Source: Treponema denticola (GTDB taxonomy: Bacteria; Spirochaetota; Spirochaetia; Treponematales; Treponemataceae). Taken from it: 64,000 nucleotides of DNA. The notes beneath the pieces are model-generated. The model had not been told where the DNA came from. It saw nothing but the letters and a program-made list of their open reading frames with translations, and searched no databases. The DNA lies in assembly GCF_024181405.1 (NCBI RefSeq), contig NZ_CP051302.1, positions 1,550,001 to 1,614,000 of the forward strand, in the 5' to 3' direction. Position numbers and translations under genes: made by a program. Positions 8,085-15,912 of this stretch are shown piece by piece (the first letter of the stretch is position 1; each line of letters begins with the position of its first letter).

Positions 8085-8116
8085 AAAGTTTCAAAAGAAA
8101 AATAGGGTTTGCTTCA

Positions 8117-8145
8117 TTTACAATACTAATTTACCATGCTATAAT
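8117..8145 (+). promoter_or_regulatory. Promoter of the DUF3784 gene
   Basis: TTTACA (8117-8122), a 17-bp spacer and TATAAT (8140-8145), 30 nt before the start codon at 8176. Confidence 0.75.
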
Positions 8146-8175
8146 TTAAAAGTAAACACGTTTTTGGAGGAAAGA

Positions 8176-8568
8176 ATGACAGCTTTTTATATAATTGCAG
8201 GATTGCTTGCGGTTTTCGGTATTTTAATTCATAAGTTTAAATTCTATTTTTTGATTGCAGGTTATAATATGATGAGCAAAGAGGAAAAAGAAGAATATAA
8301 TGCCTCTTCCATAGGCAAACATGTAGGGCTTTGCCTCTATTTTCTTTCAGGCCTTTCCTTGACAGTAGGCCTTCTTTTCCGGTTTTTTCAAATGTCCAAG
8401 CAAACCGAAAAACTTGTAATAGCAGTATATGTAATTTTTACAATGATTACAGTTTCAATCCTCTTGATAAAAGAAAATAAAAAAAGACTAAACGAAGTTA
8501 TCCCCTTTATTGTGTTTATAAATATTGTTATTCTGATTATTTTAGCTCTAGTTATTTTTATGGGGTAA
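8176..8568 (+). CDS. DUF3784-family small membrane protein
   Basis: 130 residues from an ATG with GGAGGAAAG directly upstream. There are four hydrophobic segments. The first is followed by the family-typical KFKFYFLIAGYNMMSKEEKEEY, which fits the DUF3784 pattern of a helix, a glycine-tyrosine-asparagine turn and a lysine/glutamate-rich loop. The function of the family is unknown. The frame is open far upstream (to 7906), but that part overlaps the divergent lipoprotein gene and lacks a start. It is the last host gene before the foreign insertion. Confidence 0.8.
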   Translation: MTAFYIIAGLLAVFGILIHKFKFYFLIAGYNMMSKEEKEEYNASSIGKHVGLCLYFLSGLSLTVGLLFRFFQMSKQTEKLVIAVYVIFTMITVSILLIKENKKRLNEVIPFIVFINIVILIILALVIFMG

Positions 8569-8631
8569 ACGCTATTTGAGCGCCATAAAAACTTGTTGAA
8601 TTGTTTGAGATGTTCTTTAAATGTAAAGAAG

Positions 8632-8654
8632 AATTCGCAGAAAGAGGAAGATGG
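8632..8654. repeat. Left flanking repeat of the foreign insertion (candidate attachment site)
   Basis: AATTCG at 8632-8637, then AAGAGGAAGATGG at 8642-8654. The same 13-bp core recurs at 13548-13560, also preceded by AATTCG (13536-13541). The two copies bracket the foreign genes. Confidence 0.55.
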
Positions 8655-8697
8655 GGATTCTTTTTCTCAATCTTCTTGGCCTGCGTCTTCCTTAACA

Positions 8698-9462
8698 TTA
8701 TAGTTTAATGCAGAGTGTAGCTATATAGTCATTTCCATAACGTGATAATCTATTTCTTTTGTCACACGATTCATAAAAATCTATCATAGCGAGACCATTT
8801 TTAAGTTGTCCTCTAATCTGAGTTTCTAAGGTATGGCTAAATTCATATCCATATTCCGGATTTATGGTTATCTTGCCTTCCTCTTCAAGCTCTTTTGAAT
8901 TAAAAGGTATTGAAAACTTTAAAAGTAATTCCTCATCGGGTTTGTCCCATACAATGTCAGCATCATACATGTATATCCAAGGATTCATAAATCCGACCAT
9001 TAACAGTCCACCCTTTTTCAATACTCGAGAGGCTTCTTTATACATGTTTTCTAAATCTTCTATATATACATTTGAAACCGGATTAAAAATAATATCAAAA
9101 GTTTCATTTTCAAATGGAAATGGTTTTGTCATATCGCCTTGAACTGTGTTGATTTTTAAGCCTTCTCTTTTAGCAACCATATCATCTCTTTGTAATTGTG
9201 ATTTAGAAAAATCCATTATGGTTACATCATAACCTTTTATAGCAAAAACCAGCCCCTGCTGTCCACCACCACAAGCTAAACCTAATATCTTTTTTCCGTT
9301 GGCTTTTTCAAACCATTCTTTCGGAACTTTTTTCCCAACAGTTAATGCAACAGAAATTGAATTATTTCTAACTTCTTCTAATTCTTCATGTGTCAATGGC
9401 TCAGTATAGTCATTTTTTACATTATTCCATCTATCTTCATTTAATTTTATATAATTGTTCAT
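8698..9462 (-). CDS. Class I SAM-dependent methyltransferase (element cargo)
   Basis: 254 residues. Motif I ILGLACGGGQQG near 59-70 and motif II DVTIMDFSKSQL near 79-90 are followed by the post-motif GDMTKPFPFENETFDII and SRVLKKGGLL. This is the UbiE/YrrT-like class that methylates small molecules; the substrate is not deducible. It lies inside the foreign element, 44 bp from its left flanking repeat, and its codon and amino-acid style (Asn/Lys/Ile-rich) resembles Firmicutes. It has a long leader with its own extended -10 promoter and a tiny upstream reading frame, as some resistance cargo genes do, but no resistance function is claimed. Confidence 0.85.
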   Translation of the reverse strand: MNNYIKLNEDRWNNVKNDYTEPLTHEELEEVRNNSISVALTVGKKVPKEWFEKANGKKILGLACGGGQQGLVFAIKGYDVTIMDFSKSQLQRDDMVAKREGLKINTVQGDMTKPFPFENETFDIIFNPVSNVYIEDLENMYKEASRVLKKGGLLMVGFMNPWIYMYDADIVWDKPDEELLLKFSIPFNSKELEEEGKITINPEYGYEFSHTLETQIRGQLKNGLAMIDFYESCDKRNRLSRYGNDYIATLCIKL

Positions 9463-9497
9463 CTTATAATCTCCTCGTAATTTTATACTATTTCGAT

Positions 9498-9577
9498 TTA
9501 AGTTGGATGTGTTGCCATTACATTTTTCTCACCTCTACAAATTCTAATTTGTTTTACTCGATGTTTGTAATATTATA
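9498..9577 (-). promoter_or_regulatory. Promoter and leader with a six-codon upstream frame, before the cargo methyltransferase
   Basis: Minus strand: an extended -10 box (TGG followed by TATAAT, 9572-9577) without a clear -35. The leader of about 100 nt has AGAGGTGAG followed by a mini-frame ATG...TAA at 9498-9518 encoding MATHPT, and then GAGGAG before the gene's own ATG. Leader peptides of this kind can control translation or transcription of the following gene. Confidence 0.45.
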
Positions 9578-9657
9578 CCATTTTTTTAGCCAATTTGTAC
9601 AGGTCTAATTCTTGCTTCTTTCCTGTGATAGTTCTCTGTTTTCTTGTTGCAATTTCT

Positions 9658-9909
9658 CTACTCTCTATGATTTTTAAGATTGATTTCATCTTTATTTCTT
9701 TGACTTGTTATTAGCTGATAAAATTCATCTTTGGTTAGATTTTTACTTTCTGTAAAGATACTTTCAAAGACTGCCCCTTTTTCATATATCCTTTTATCTC
9801 TCTTTTTTCGTTCTTCCTGTTTCTGCTGACTGATGAGCTTTTTCCTTTTGTTTTGTAACTGCTTGATTTCTTCATCTGCCATTAAGATTTTTTCTTCAAT
9901 GTTTTTCAT
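9658..9909 (-). CDS. DUF3847-family protein
   Basis: 83 residues, highly charged: an N-terminal coiled coil (IEEKILMADEEIKQLQNKRK) and a basic middle (QQKQEERKKRDKRIYEKG), then AVFESIFTESKNLTKDEFYQLI. The pattern matches the DUF3847 family that accompanies Clostridia/Firmicutes conjugative and mobilizable elements; the role is unknown. It lies between the two cargo enzymes inside the foreign element, and a terminator hairpin lies just upstream at 9941-9975. Confidence 0.75.
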   Translation of the reverse strand: MKNIEEKILMADEEIKQLQNKRKKLISQQKQEERKKRDKRIYEKGAVFESIFTESKNLTKDEFYQLITSQRNKDEINLKNHRE

Positions 9910-9940
9910 TTTCTCGTTTCCTCCCTTTCTAATTTTGAGT

Positions 9941-9975
9941 AAAGAAAAACAGTAAACCTTTTTTGATTTACTGTT
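9941..9975 (-). terminator. Rho-independent terminator after the alpha/beta hydrolase
   Basis: Stem AACAGTAAA (9948-9956) with TTTACTGTT (9967-9975), followed on the minus strand by a T-rich run (9941-9947). Confidence 0.75.
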
Positions 9976-10019
9976 CCTGTGGTAATTTTTATTAAGTTGT
10001 TAGTTCTACAAACTGGGAT

Positions 10020-10955
10020 TTATCGAGCCGAATTTATCCACTGCTTTAGTTCCTCCGATAAGCGCTCATCAACTTCAATCCTCGTCTGCTTACACTCTTT
10101 AGGATACTGCTTTGCCTCCTTAAAAGCCATGCTGATAAACAGCCCGGAACCCACAGGAAGAATGCCTGTTAACATGGTCTGCGGAAAAATAAAATGCGTT
10201 CCATGTTCATAGGTCATGAGAACTACACTGTTATCCGCGTCCCTTTCTTTCAGCCTGTTTTCCATTCTACGAATGTATTTACAGGTATCCCAAAGTACAT
10301 CATCCTCCGCACCAATCAGCAGAATGCGACCCTTTATATTCTCCACCTTTATTTTCTCGGCTTCCTGCACGGGATGCCTTTTCTCCGATTCATCGAACAA
10401 ATCGCGACTGGCAACCATCGCGCCACGCCGTTTGGTTTCCTCAGATATTTTCTGCCAGTATTCCGGATGGCGATACGCATAGGGCAGATAAGGAAGCGGC
10501 TTACCGTGATATGAAACAGATGACTCTCCGTCTCCCGGACGTTCGTGAGCCCCGTCTTTCCCATCCTGATAAAAACCTTCCATCACAAAATCAGAAGGAG
10601 AAATGGCTATCGTAAGCGTTATTTCCGAAAAGTATGACGCTGCGACAAGCGCAAGCATACCAGTTGTCGAGGCACCCATAATACCGATTTCTTCATTGCC
10701 CATCGTCTTCAGAAATGCAAGTGCCTTCTCAAAACGTTCGAGTGGATAGTTATGGTGACCGTAATCTTTTGGGGCCGGTGACATTGTGAGGACGTTCAGA
10801 CCTTTCTTTTGAAGCCATTTGACGCCACCCTTTGCCATCATGTCTTTTGTATCATCACCAAGCATGGCAATCATGCAATATTTACTGCCGTTCGGATTCG
10901 GCCAGTATACGCCGTTATATCCATCTTTCTCTATTGTTTTGATTTCTTTCTTCAT
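10020..10955 (-). CDS. Alpha/beta hydrolase with BAAT/acyl-CoA thioester hydrolase-like C-terminal region (element cargo)
   Basis: About 311 residues from the ATG at 10953-10955 (GAGGAG upstream; the frame stays open nine codons further but without a ribosome-binding site). It has the nucleophile-elbow region GIMGASTTGML near 92-102 (G-x-S-x-x-G type). Further on it has ILLIGAEDDVLWDT (acid-residue loop near 218-231) and a histidine in YEHGTHFIF near 253-261, which together give a Ser-Asp-His triad. The layout resembles the C-terminal hydrolase domain of bile-acid-CoA:amino acid acyltransferase/acyl-CoA thioesterase proteins. Substrate unknown. It is a cargo gene with its own extended -10 promoter and terminator inside the element. 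Confidence 0.75.
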   Translation of the reverse strand: MKKEIKTIEKDGYNGVYWPNPNGSKYCMIAMLGDDTKDMMAKGGVKWLQKKGLNVLTMSPAPKDYGHHNYPLERFEKALAFLKTMGNEEIGIMGASTTGMLALVAASYFSEITLTIAISPSDFVMEGFYQDGKDGAHERPGDGESSVSYHGKPLPYLPYAYRHPEYWQKISEETKRRGAMVASRDLFDESEKRHPVQEAEKIKVENIKGRILLIGAEDDVLWDTCKYIRRMENRLKERDADNSVVLMTYEHGTHFIFPQTMLTGILPVGSGLFISMAFKEAKQYPKECKQTRIEVDERLSEELKQWINSAR

Positions 10956-11006
10956 GGGAAAGTTTCTCCTCTTCAACTTCAAATTTGTTTATCTATATTG
11001 ACTAAT

Positions 11007-11015
11007 ATTATAGCA
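11007..11015 (-). promoter_or_regulatory. Extended -10 promoter of the alpha/beta hydrolase
   Basis: Minus strand TGC followed by TATAAT (TATAAT at 11007-11012). No good -35 is seen at the usual distance, as with the methyltransferase promoter of the same element. Confidence 0.5.
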
Positions 11016-11058
11016 TTTTTTTCGATATTTTTCTACTGTCATATTTCTCTACTCACTA

Positions 11059-11241
11059 CTATTTACCCTTTGAATGTATAACTTTGAACATTTTATCTTG
11101 AAATGTTTCCTTACTCTTTTTATCAAAATATATCTCTGTTACAAAGGTCTTTCCATTTATCTTTTTTGTAAGAATGCCATCAGGCTTTTGATGTTCTTCT
11201 GTCTGTATTTCTTTAATATCTGTTTTCTCATTTTCTGCCAT
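11059..11241 (-). CDS. tnpW: Transposon-encoded protein TnpW
   Basis: 60 residues: an acidic N-terminus (MAENEKTDIKEIQTEE), then TKKINGKTFVTEIYFDKKSK and a short amphipathic end. This is the size and pattern of TnpW, a small protein of unknown function found next to large serine recombinases in Tn4451-type elements. AGGAGG-like bases precede the ATG. It lies 80 bp downstream of the recombinase on the same strand, separated by a terminator hairpin. Confidence 0.75.
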   Translation of the reverse strand: MAENEKTDIKEIQTEEHQKPDGILTKKINGKTFVTEIYFDKKSKETFQDKMFKVIHSKGK

Positions 11242-11264
11242 TTAGTTCCTCCTTTCGACTTGCA

Positions 11265-11296
11265 CAAAAAAAGATTTCCTGTGATTAGGAAACCTC
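11265..11296 (-). terminator. Terminator between recombinase and tnpW
   Basis: On the minus strand, AGGTTTCCT, a six-base loop and AGGAAATCT, then a run of seven T. It would end most recombinase transcripts before tnpW. Confidence 0.75.
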
Positions 11297-11321
11297 TTTT
11301 GCGATTGGTTGATATTTAATT

Positions 11322-13160
11322 TTAGGTTGTTGCTTGCAATTTCTTTTTTGCTCTATATTCTCTTGCTTTTAATTTTTCATACTCTCGGCACTTTTCAAGA
11401 TTATTAGCTCGGTATTCTTTGTAATATGCTCTACGATATGCTCGTGCTTTTTCTTTCTTTGCTTCTTCTATTTCTTCTCTCATTTGTAGCATTTCTTGTT
11501 CTGTCGGCTCTATCTGTTTTGTAAGTTCATTTTCAAATTTTCCGATATAGTTAAAATAAACTTCTATTCGCTGAACAACATATCTTGCTCTTTTTACATC
11601 TCTTTCATGCACTACGATTTTACTGATAAACTCATTGATAATGGTTGGGGTAAGTTCTTCAAAGTTGGAATAGCTTTCTGCAAGTCTGATAAATTTCTTT
11701 GCTCTTTGATTTGCATTTTCGCATTCGGATAAGCGTTCTTTGATTTCTTCTTTTTCTGCTTTTAAGGTGTAGTATTCTTCTGCATACTTTCTTGATAACT
11801 GTTCATAGCGTTCTGTATCCATATTTCCAAGTGCATTATCTTCATAGAGCTTATTCATCACTCTTTCTATCTGTTCCATTCGGTCTGTGATTTGGGGCAT
11901 ACGCTTTTGATTTTTCTTGACTTCCTCGGTCTGCTCTTTATACAGACTTTCTTTTACAAGTTTTTCAAACTCTGCTTTATTTTCCAAAGAATACTGTGCT
12001 ATCTTTCGTAAGACTTCTGCGATGTTTTCCATAACTTCATCTACATCAATACGATGTGGGGAGTTGCATTTAGGGTGCTTTGCTTTTCCTTTGGCATATT
12101 CACTACAATAGGTTACATGCTGTACTTTTCCGTTTTTGTGTATGGTGCGAATGTGCATTTTTGTTCCGCAATCTTTACAGTACATCAGTCCTGATAATGC
12201 GTGAATTTCTCCATCTCCGTTTGGTCTTTTTACAGGTGCGTTTTTTAACATACGCTCTACATTTTCAAAGGTAGTTCTATCTATTATCGGCTCATGGACA
12301 TTTTCTGTTATTTGCCATTTGCTTTTATCTACATAATGGTTTCTCTTATCTCTGTAATGCTTTTCGGTCTTGAAGTTGACTACATCGCCACAATACTCTT
12401 GTCTTTTCAGTATGCGTGTTATGGTTGCTTTGTTCCAGTTGTATCTGTTTTCTTCATTGAGAGGTTTGCTTTTGGCTGTTCCTCTGTCTTGTCGTTTCAT
12501 ATAAAAGGTTGGGGTTAGTATTTCTTTTTCTTTCAGATAAACGGCTATCTGATTTCTGTTTTTCCCCTCCATAAATAGCCTGAAAATGAGTTTTACAACT
12601 TCGGCAGCTTCTTTATCAACGATCCAATAATCTTTGTTCTCAGGGTCTTTTATATAGCCGTATGGAGCTTTTGTTGCGACAGGCTTTCCGTTTGCTCCTT
12701 TGGTCTTAATTCCTGTCTTTACTTTCTTGCTGATGTCTCTTGCATACCACTCTGACATGATGTTGATAAAGGGAGCAAATTCCAATGTGTTTTGGTCAAT
12801 GCTGTCTATTCCGTTATTGATAGCGATAAAGCGTACATTGTTTCTTCTAAATATCTCCATCGCATTTCCTACTTGGAGATAATCTCTTCCCCATCTTGTC
12901 ATATCTTTCATGATGACAATTCCGATTTTGCCTTGCTCTACATCGCTTATCATCTGTGTATAAGCTGAACGGTCAAAGAACCTACCGCTTTCATCATCGT
13001 CGATATAATGGCGAATGTTTATCAGCTTTTTATCTCTTGCATACCTTTCTAAAAATGCTTTTTGATTGACAATACTATTACTCTCGCCACCATCTCTATC
13101 TTCATCACCAACTGAAAGGCGGGAGTATAGTGCTGTGATTTTATTATGATATTCTATCAT
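11322..13160 (-). CDS. Large serine recombinase (TndX/TnpX type)
   Basis: 612 residues. Domains in order: resolvase catalytic domain (1-150) with the nucleophile serine in ALYSRLSVGDED (about S14) and MKDMTRWGRDYLQ near 103-115; a recombinase domain (about 165-270) with GKPVATKAPYGYIKD; a zinc ribbon with LSGLMYCKDCGTKMH near 325-339 plus further Cys; a long coiled coil (390-500); and a C-terminal DUF4368 segment with TIINEFISKIVVHERD. Such enzymes excise and integrate conjugative/mobilizable elements via a circular intermediate. GGAGG precedes the ATG. It appears complete with no frameshift, so the element may still be able to recombine. Confidence 0.95.
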   Translation of the reverse strand: MIEYHNKITALYSRLSVGDEDRDGGESNSIVNQKAFLERYARDKKLINIRHYIDDDESGRFFDRSAYTQMISDVEQGKIGIVIMKDMTRWGRDYLQVGNAMEIFRRNNVRFIAINNGIDSIDQNTLEFAPFINIMSEWYARDISKKVKTGIKTKGANGKPVATKAPYGYIKDPENKDYWIVDKEAAEVVKLIFRLFMEGKNRNQIAVYLKEKEILTPTFYMKRQDRGTAKSKPLNEENRYNWNKATITRILKRQEYCGDVVNFKTEKHYRDKRNHYVDKSKWQITENVHEPIIDRTTFENVERMLKNAPVKRPNGDGEIHALSGLMYCKDCGTKMHIRTIHKNGKVQHVTYCSEYAKGKAKHPKCNSPHRIDVDEVMENIAEVLRKIAQYSLENKAEFEKLVKESLYKEQTEEVKKNQKRMPQITDRMEQIERVMNKLYEDNALGNMDTERYEQLSRKYAEEYYTLKAEKEEIKERLSECENANQRAKKFIRLAESYSNFEELTPTIINEFISKIVVHERDVKRARYVVQRIEVYFNYIGKFENELTKQIEPTEQEMLQMREEIEEAKKEKARAYRRAYYKEYRANNLEKCREYEKLKAREYRAKKKLQATT

Positions 13161-13219
13161 GGCATTATCCTCCTTTTTTGTGTCTATATATCACTCCTGT
13201 TTCCGATGTGAAGAATCAC

Positions 13220-13507
13220 TCATAGCTCCACCCCACGATCTTTCACTTTAACTTTCTCACGAGTCTTGTGATTTTTTTCCGCAGCTTCCTTGAAAGCAGA
13301 TAGCGCCTTTTTCACGGATGGCTTTTTCTCCTTGCGGAGATTCTTCGCCATATACTCCTTAAAGGCTGCTTCCATCACATCTGCATCACGGCCCTTGAAG
13401 AAAACTAAATACCTTGGTGGATTCTCTAAAATGTCTTTCTTCAAAGCAAAATCAATTCCATACTCCTTGGCTGTTCCTTCAAAGTCTTTGATATTGTCAA
13501 GGAGCAG
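13220..13507 (-). pseudogene. Truncated pcfB (DUF3801), C-terminal half only
   Basis: The frame reads NIKDFEGTAKEYGIDFALKK, then PPRYLVFFKGRDADVMEAAF, and ends VKDRGVEL, which is the C-terminal half of PcfB/DUF3801 proteins from Tn1549-type conjugative elements. Upstream the frame meets TGA and TAG just before 13510 and the N-terminal half is absent, so the gene is broken. An internal ATG could give 74 residues, but this would not be a complete PcfB. It lies directly upstream of the recombinase on the same strand and marks where the element (or its parent) was cut. Confidence 0.75.
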
Positions 13508-13524
13508 TGATTTTCACTACTCCG
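13502..13524. repeat. 23-bp imperfect palindrome at the break point of pcfB
   Basis: GGAGCAGTGA, loop TTT, then TCACTACTCC: one mismatch in ten pairs. It lies exactly where homology to PcfB stops and 12 bp inside the right flanking repeat. Confidence 0.55.
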
Positions 13525-13535
13525 AAAGTGCATCA

Positions 13536-13560
13536 ATTCGACAAATAAGAGGAAGATGGA
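13536..13560. repeat. Right flanking repeat of the foreign insertion (candidate attachment site)
   Basis: AATTCG at 13536-13541 and AAGAGGAAGATGG at 13548-13560, the same core as at 8642-8654 in the same orientation. The next host gene ends at 13603. Confidence 0.55.
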
Positions 13561-13602
13561 ATTACCAATGGTGCTCCATCTCCCCTTTGTGTGTCTACGG
13601 TT

Positions 13603-15678
13603 TTATTTTAGATTGAACGGATAGATACCCGTTTTTTTAATAAGATAAAAATAGCAAAAAACACCGGCGGCTGCAAGCAGCAGGATTAAAACGGCAATAA
13701 AAATATTTCTACCCTTTTTCTTTTCGGCGAACGGGTCAAGGTGTGCGAGCCGTGCATTTTTCGGCAATGATGCCAATTTTGTAAGCGAGCTTCCAAGCGG
13801 AATGTTGATTTTTGCATGTGCATTGATCGCCCAGCCGTTTGCTTCAAGAATCGGACCGATACTTCTCTTGCGCAATTTCATGGCGGCCAGTATCATCGAC
13901 GGTACCGATATAATCAGTATAAGCCCGATGAGTCCGATAGGTACCCACAAGCCTAATCCGAATAATGCTTGAAGTAAGCTTCCGATGAGAGTTGAAATTC
14001 CGCCTATTGCTGTTCCGATTAAAGCAATCGTCCCAAGATCAAGCTTTTTGTTCGGCAAAGCCGCCGCCGCTTCTTTCGGCATATTGACCGTTTTGTCTGC
14101 GGCCGTTGCAACGAGGGCATCCGATTTTTCGTTTGCTGCATTTGCCTTTTTTGCAATTTGCTCTTCAATCATGCGGGCTAAATTTTTATACGGTGAGAAA
14201 AACGCTTCACGCACACTGACCGGATTGGCAATAACTTTAGTAATAGTTGCGTTCCAATCGTTTCCATCTCTGTCATAAAACAAACCATTTCGTCCAACAA
14301 CAATATTGTCAGAAGCGCCATTGGTTAAAAGTGCCAAAAGTTTTCGCTTGGCTGTTCCTCGTGTTATATCACAGTAAAGTAAATACGCTCCCGATAAAAT
14401 ATCCAAGGTTGCATGTCGGTCATCTCCGTTTAATTCAAAGCACAAGGTTGTTGCCCTTGTGTCAAAGAATAAAACGCCTGCCTGAAAGGCCGTTTCTCCT
14501 CCGGTATAAAAGTTGGAAAAACTGACATAATTTTTCAAAAGTGTAAAAAAGTCTTTTCGAAAGAGCAATAATTTTTTAAGCGATTGGATGTGCTGTTTTT
14601 CCTTTTCAAAGGTCAACCGTTCATTTATTTCCGTGATAATTTCATCTTTTTGATTGAGCTTTGTTTCCAAAAACTGAGGATTGATTTTTGCAGCCTTAAT
14701 TTCAGCCTGCTTTGAATACACCGTAGTAAAGTCGGAAATTTTTTGTGAAATATTTTTCCAATCATTTTCTGTCAGTACCAAAATCTCTCCGCATAAAGGT
14801 GAAACAGCATCTGCGTAGAGCTTTTTTATTTCATTTGCCCAAGCCGGGTTTATTTTGCTTTGTGTGTCCAAAAGCATTTCGGTATTCGGCAATGCAATGG
14901 GAAGCTCGCGTAATTTTTCGCTGGATGTGTCCAATTCAACAGTAGTGAAGTTTTTAAAAATTTCACTGTAGTCGGTGAGCGGGGTGTTTTCTCCATTGAC
15001 ATAGGTCAAAAGTTTACAACGAACAAAGAAGTCATCTATCTTGTTTTTAACGGCTTCAAAAGCGGCAACGGCTTTTAGCATCGATGCGGTTTCCAAACCG
15101 GCACTGACGGCTTTTAAATCTTCGGTGTTTTGGAGACATTGGTTCCTGTCATTAGTAAACATGTCAAAGATGGCTTCACTCGTGCTGTTTATATTTTCTT
15201 TTACATACAGTGAAAGCACTTTTTTCAGGCGGAGATCATCGCTGTCATTATCAGATAGTTCTCCGAGTTCATTTGATTTTATAATTTCATTTTCGTTTAC
15301 AATATCCGCAAGTGAAATTATACTGCCTGTTTTTCCCTGACTTTTTAAAGCCCATTCCGCTGTCTTGGCAATTGCGGTACTTTTTATATCGCCGAGTGAA
15401 AGTGTATCGCCGTCTTTCATGATGATACCGACATCCTGTAAACTTTCTGCTAAAAAATCGACGGCATCTAAAACTTCCGGAGGGCGGATAAATCCGTCGG
15501 CATCCGTATCCAGTATGGCAGCCGTTTCGGGATTAAAGAAAATGCCTTTTGTCGGCATCGCTAATGTAGTCCAAAGCTTTTGATCTAATTGCCTCAGATT
15601 AAGAATATCATCGGCAGTTTCAAACACCAACTGAGTTACCCCGCCGAATCTTGCAAATTTCCAAATATGTTTTTTCAA
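13603..15678 (-). CDS. Large membrane-anchored protein with an EF-hand loop, unknown function
   Basis: 691 residues from a TTG at 15676-15678 with GGAGG five bases upstream (the frame stays open to 15705 without a better start). Near residue 55 is a canonical calcium loop DTDADGFIRPPE (D-x-D-x-D-G-x-I-x3-E), and a second D-rich motif YDRDGNDWNA lies near 475. The long helical middle has no motif I recognise. Two adjacent hydrophobic stretches follow a cytoplasmic-looking Ala/Lys linker (near 545-600), and a last one (IFIAVLILLLAAAGVFCYFY) sits at the extreme C-terminus, so it is probably anchored by its tail. It is a single gene just outside the foreign element. I do not recognise the family. 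Confidence 0.75.
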   Translation of the reverse strand: MKKHIWKFARFGGVTQLVFETADDILNLRQLDQKLWTTLAMPTKGIFFNPETAAILDTDADGFIRPPEVLDAVDFLAESLQDVGIIMKDGDTLSLGDIKSTAIAKTAEWALKSQGKTGSIISLADIVNENEIIKSNELGELSDNDSDDLRLKKVLSLYVKENINSTSEAIFDMFTNDRNQCLQNTEDLKAVSAGLETASMLKAVAAFEAVKNKIDDFFVRCKLLTYVNGENTPLTDYSEIFKNFTTVELDTSSEKLRELPIALPNTEMLLDTQSKINPAWANEIKKLYADAVSPLCGEILVLTENDWKNISQKISDFTTVYSKQAEIKAAKINPQFLETKLNQKDEIITEINERLTFEKEKQHIQSLKKLLLFRKDFFTLLKNYVSFSNFYTGGETAFQAGVLFFDTRATTLCFELNGDDRHATLDILSGAYLLYCDITRGTAKRKLLALLTNGASDNIVVGRNGLFYDRDGNDWNATITKVIANPVSVREAFFSPYKNLARMIEEQIAKKANAANEKSDALVATAADKTVNMPKEAAAALPNKKLDLGTIALIGTAIGGISTLIGSLLQALFGLGLWVPIGLIGLILIISVPSMILAAMKLRKRSIGPILEANGWAINAHAKINIPLGSSLTKLASLPKNARLAHLDPFAEKKKGRNIFIAVLILLLAAAGVFCYFYLIKKTGIYPFNLK

Positions 15679-15738
15679 GTTTTCCTCCAAACGATAAAGT
15701 AACACGCCATCGTTTTTTTATCAAGAGGCCCTTTATGG

Positions 15739-15840
15739 TTATGAAAATCGATTTTGTAATATTTTTTTAAGAGCACCAGAGCTGTCAACAAGCGTAATAA
15801 GATACTGCCAACCGGCACGGTAAGGACTTACATTTTTCAT
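15739..15840 (-). CDS. Possible 33-codon ORF, unclear
   Basis: In the gap between the EF-hand protein and the ClC gene the minus strand has an ATG-to-TAA frame reading MKNVSPYRAGWQYLITLVDS and 13 more residues. There is no convincing ribosome-binding site and no recognised family. It may be a gene relic. The rest of the gap (15706-15876) holds only the ClC promoter region. Confidence 0.2.
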   Translation of the reverse strand: MKNVSPYRAGWQYLITLVDSSGALKKILQNRFS

Positions 15841-15876
15841 TAATCTTGCTTTCCATGAATTTGGAATGCATTTTAA

Positions 15877-15905
15877 TTGACAGGCAAAAGACTTATTTAT
15901 ATAAT
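15877..15905 (+). promoter_or_regulatory. Promoter of the ClC gene, leaderless-type spacing
   Basis: TTGACA (15877-15882), a 17-bp spacer and TATAAT (15900-15905), a full consensus match. The ATG at 15913 comes exactly 7 nt after the -10 box. Confidence 0.85.
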
Positions 15906-15912
15906 ATCAAAG

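Larger units (their letters stand above)
8642..13560. mobile_element. Serine-recombinase element of about 4.9 kb, probably a conjugative/mobilizable element relic
   Basis: The segment carries, all on the minus strand, a large serine recombinase, TnpW, a DUF3847 protein, two cargo enzymes and a truncated pcfB. These are genes of Clostridia-type mobile elements (Tn4451/Tn1549-like), not of treponemal chromosomes. Direct 13-bp repeats lie at both ends. No relaxase, coupling protein or complete conjugation module remains, so it is either a small mobilizable element or what a deletion has left of a larger one. The exact ends are inferred from the repeats and the loss of foreign genes, not proven. 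Confidence 0.75.

Noticed and set aside
8642..13560. Reading the insertion as a complete conjugative element
   Set aside because: No relaxase, coupling protein or secretion genes are present, and pcfB is broken. Only the recombinase module and cargo are left.
15877..15912. Upstream TTG as start of the ClC gene
   Set aside because: TTGACA is the -35 box and TATAAT follows at 17 bp; the region cannot be translated from that promoter.
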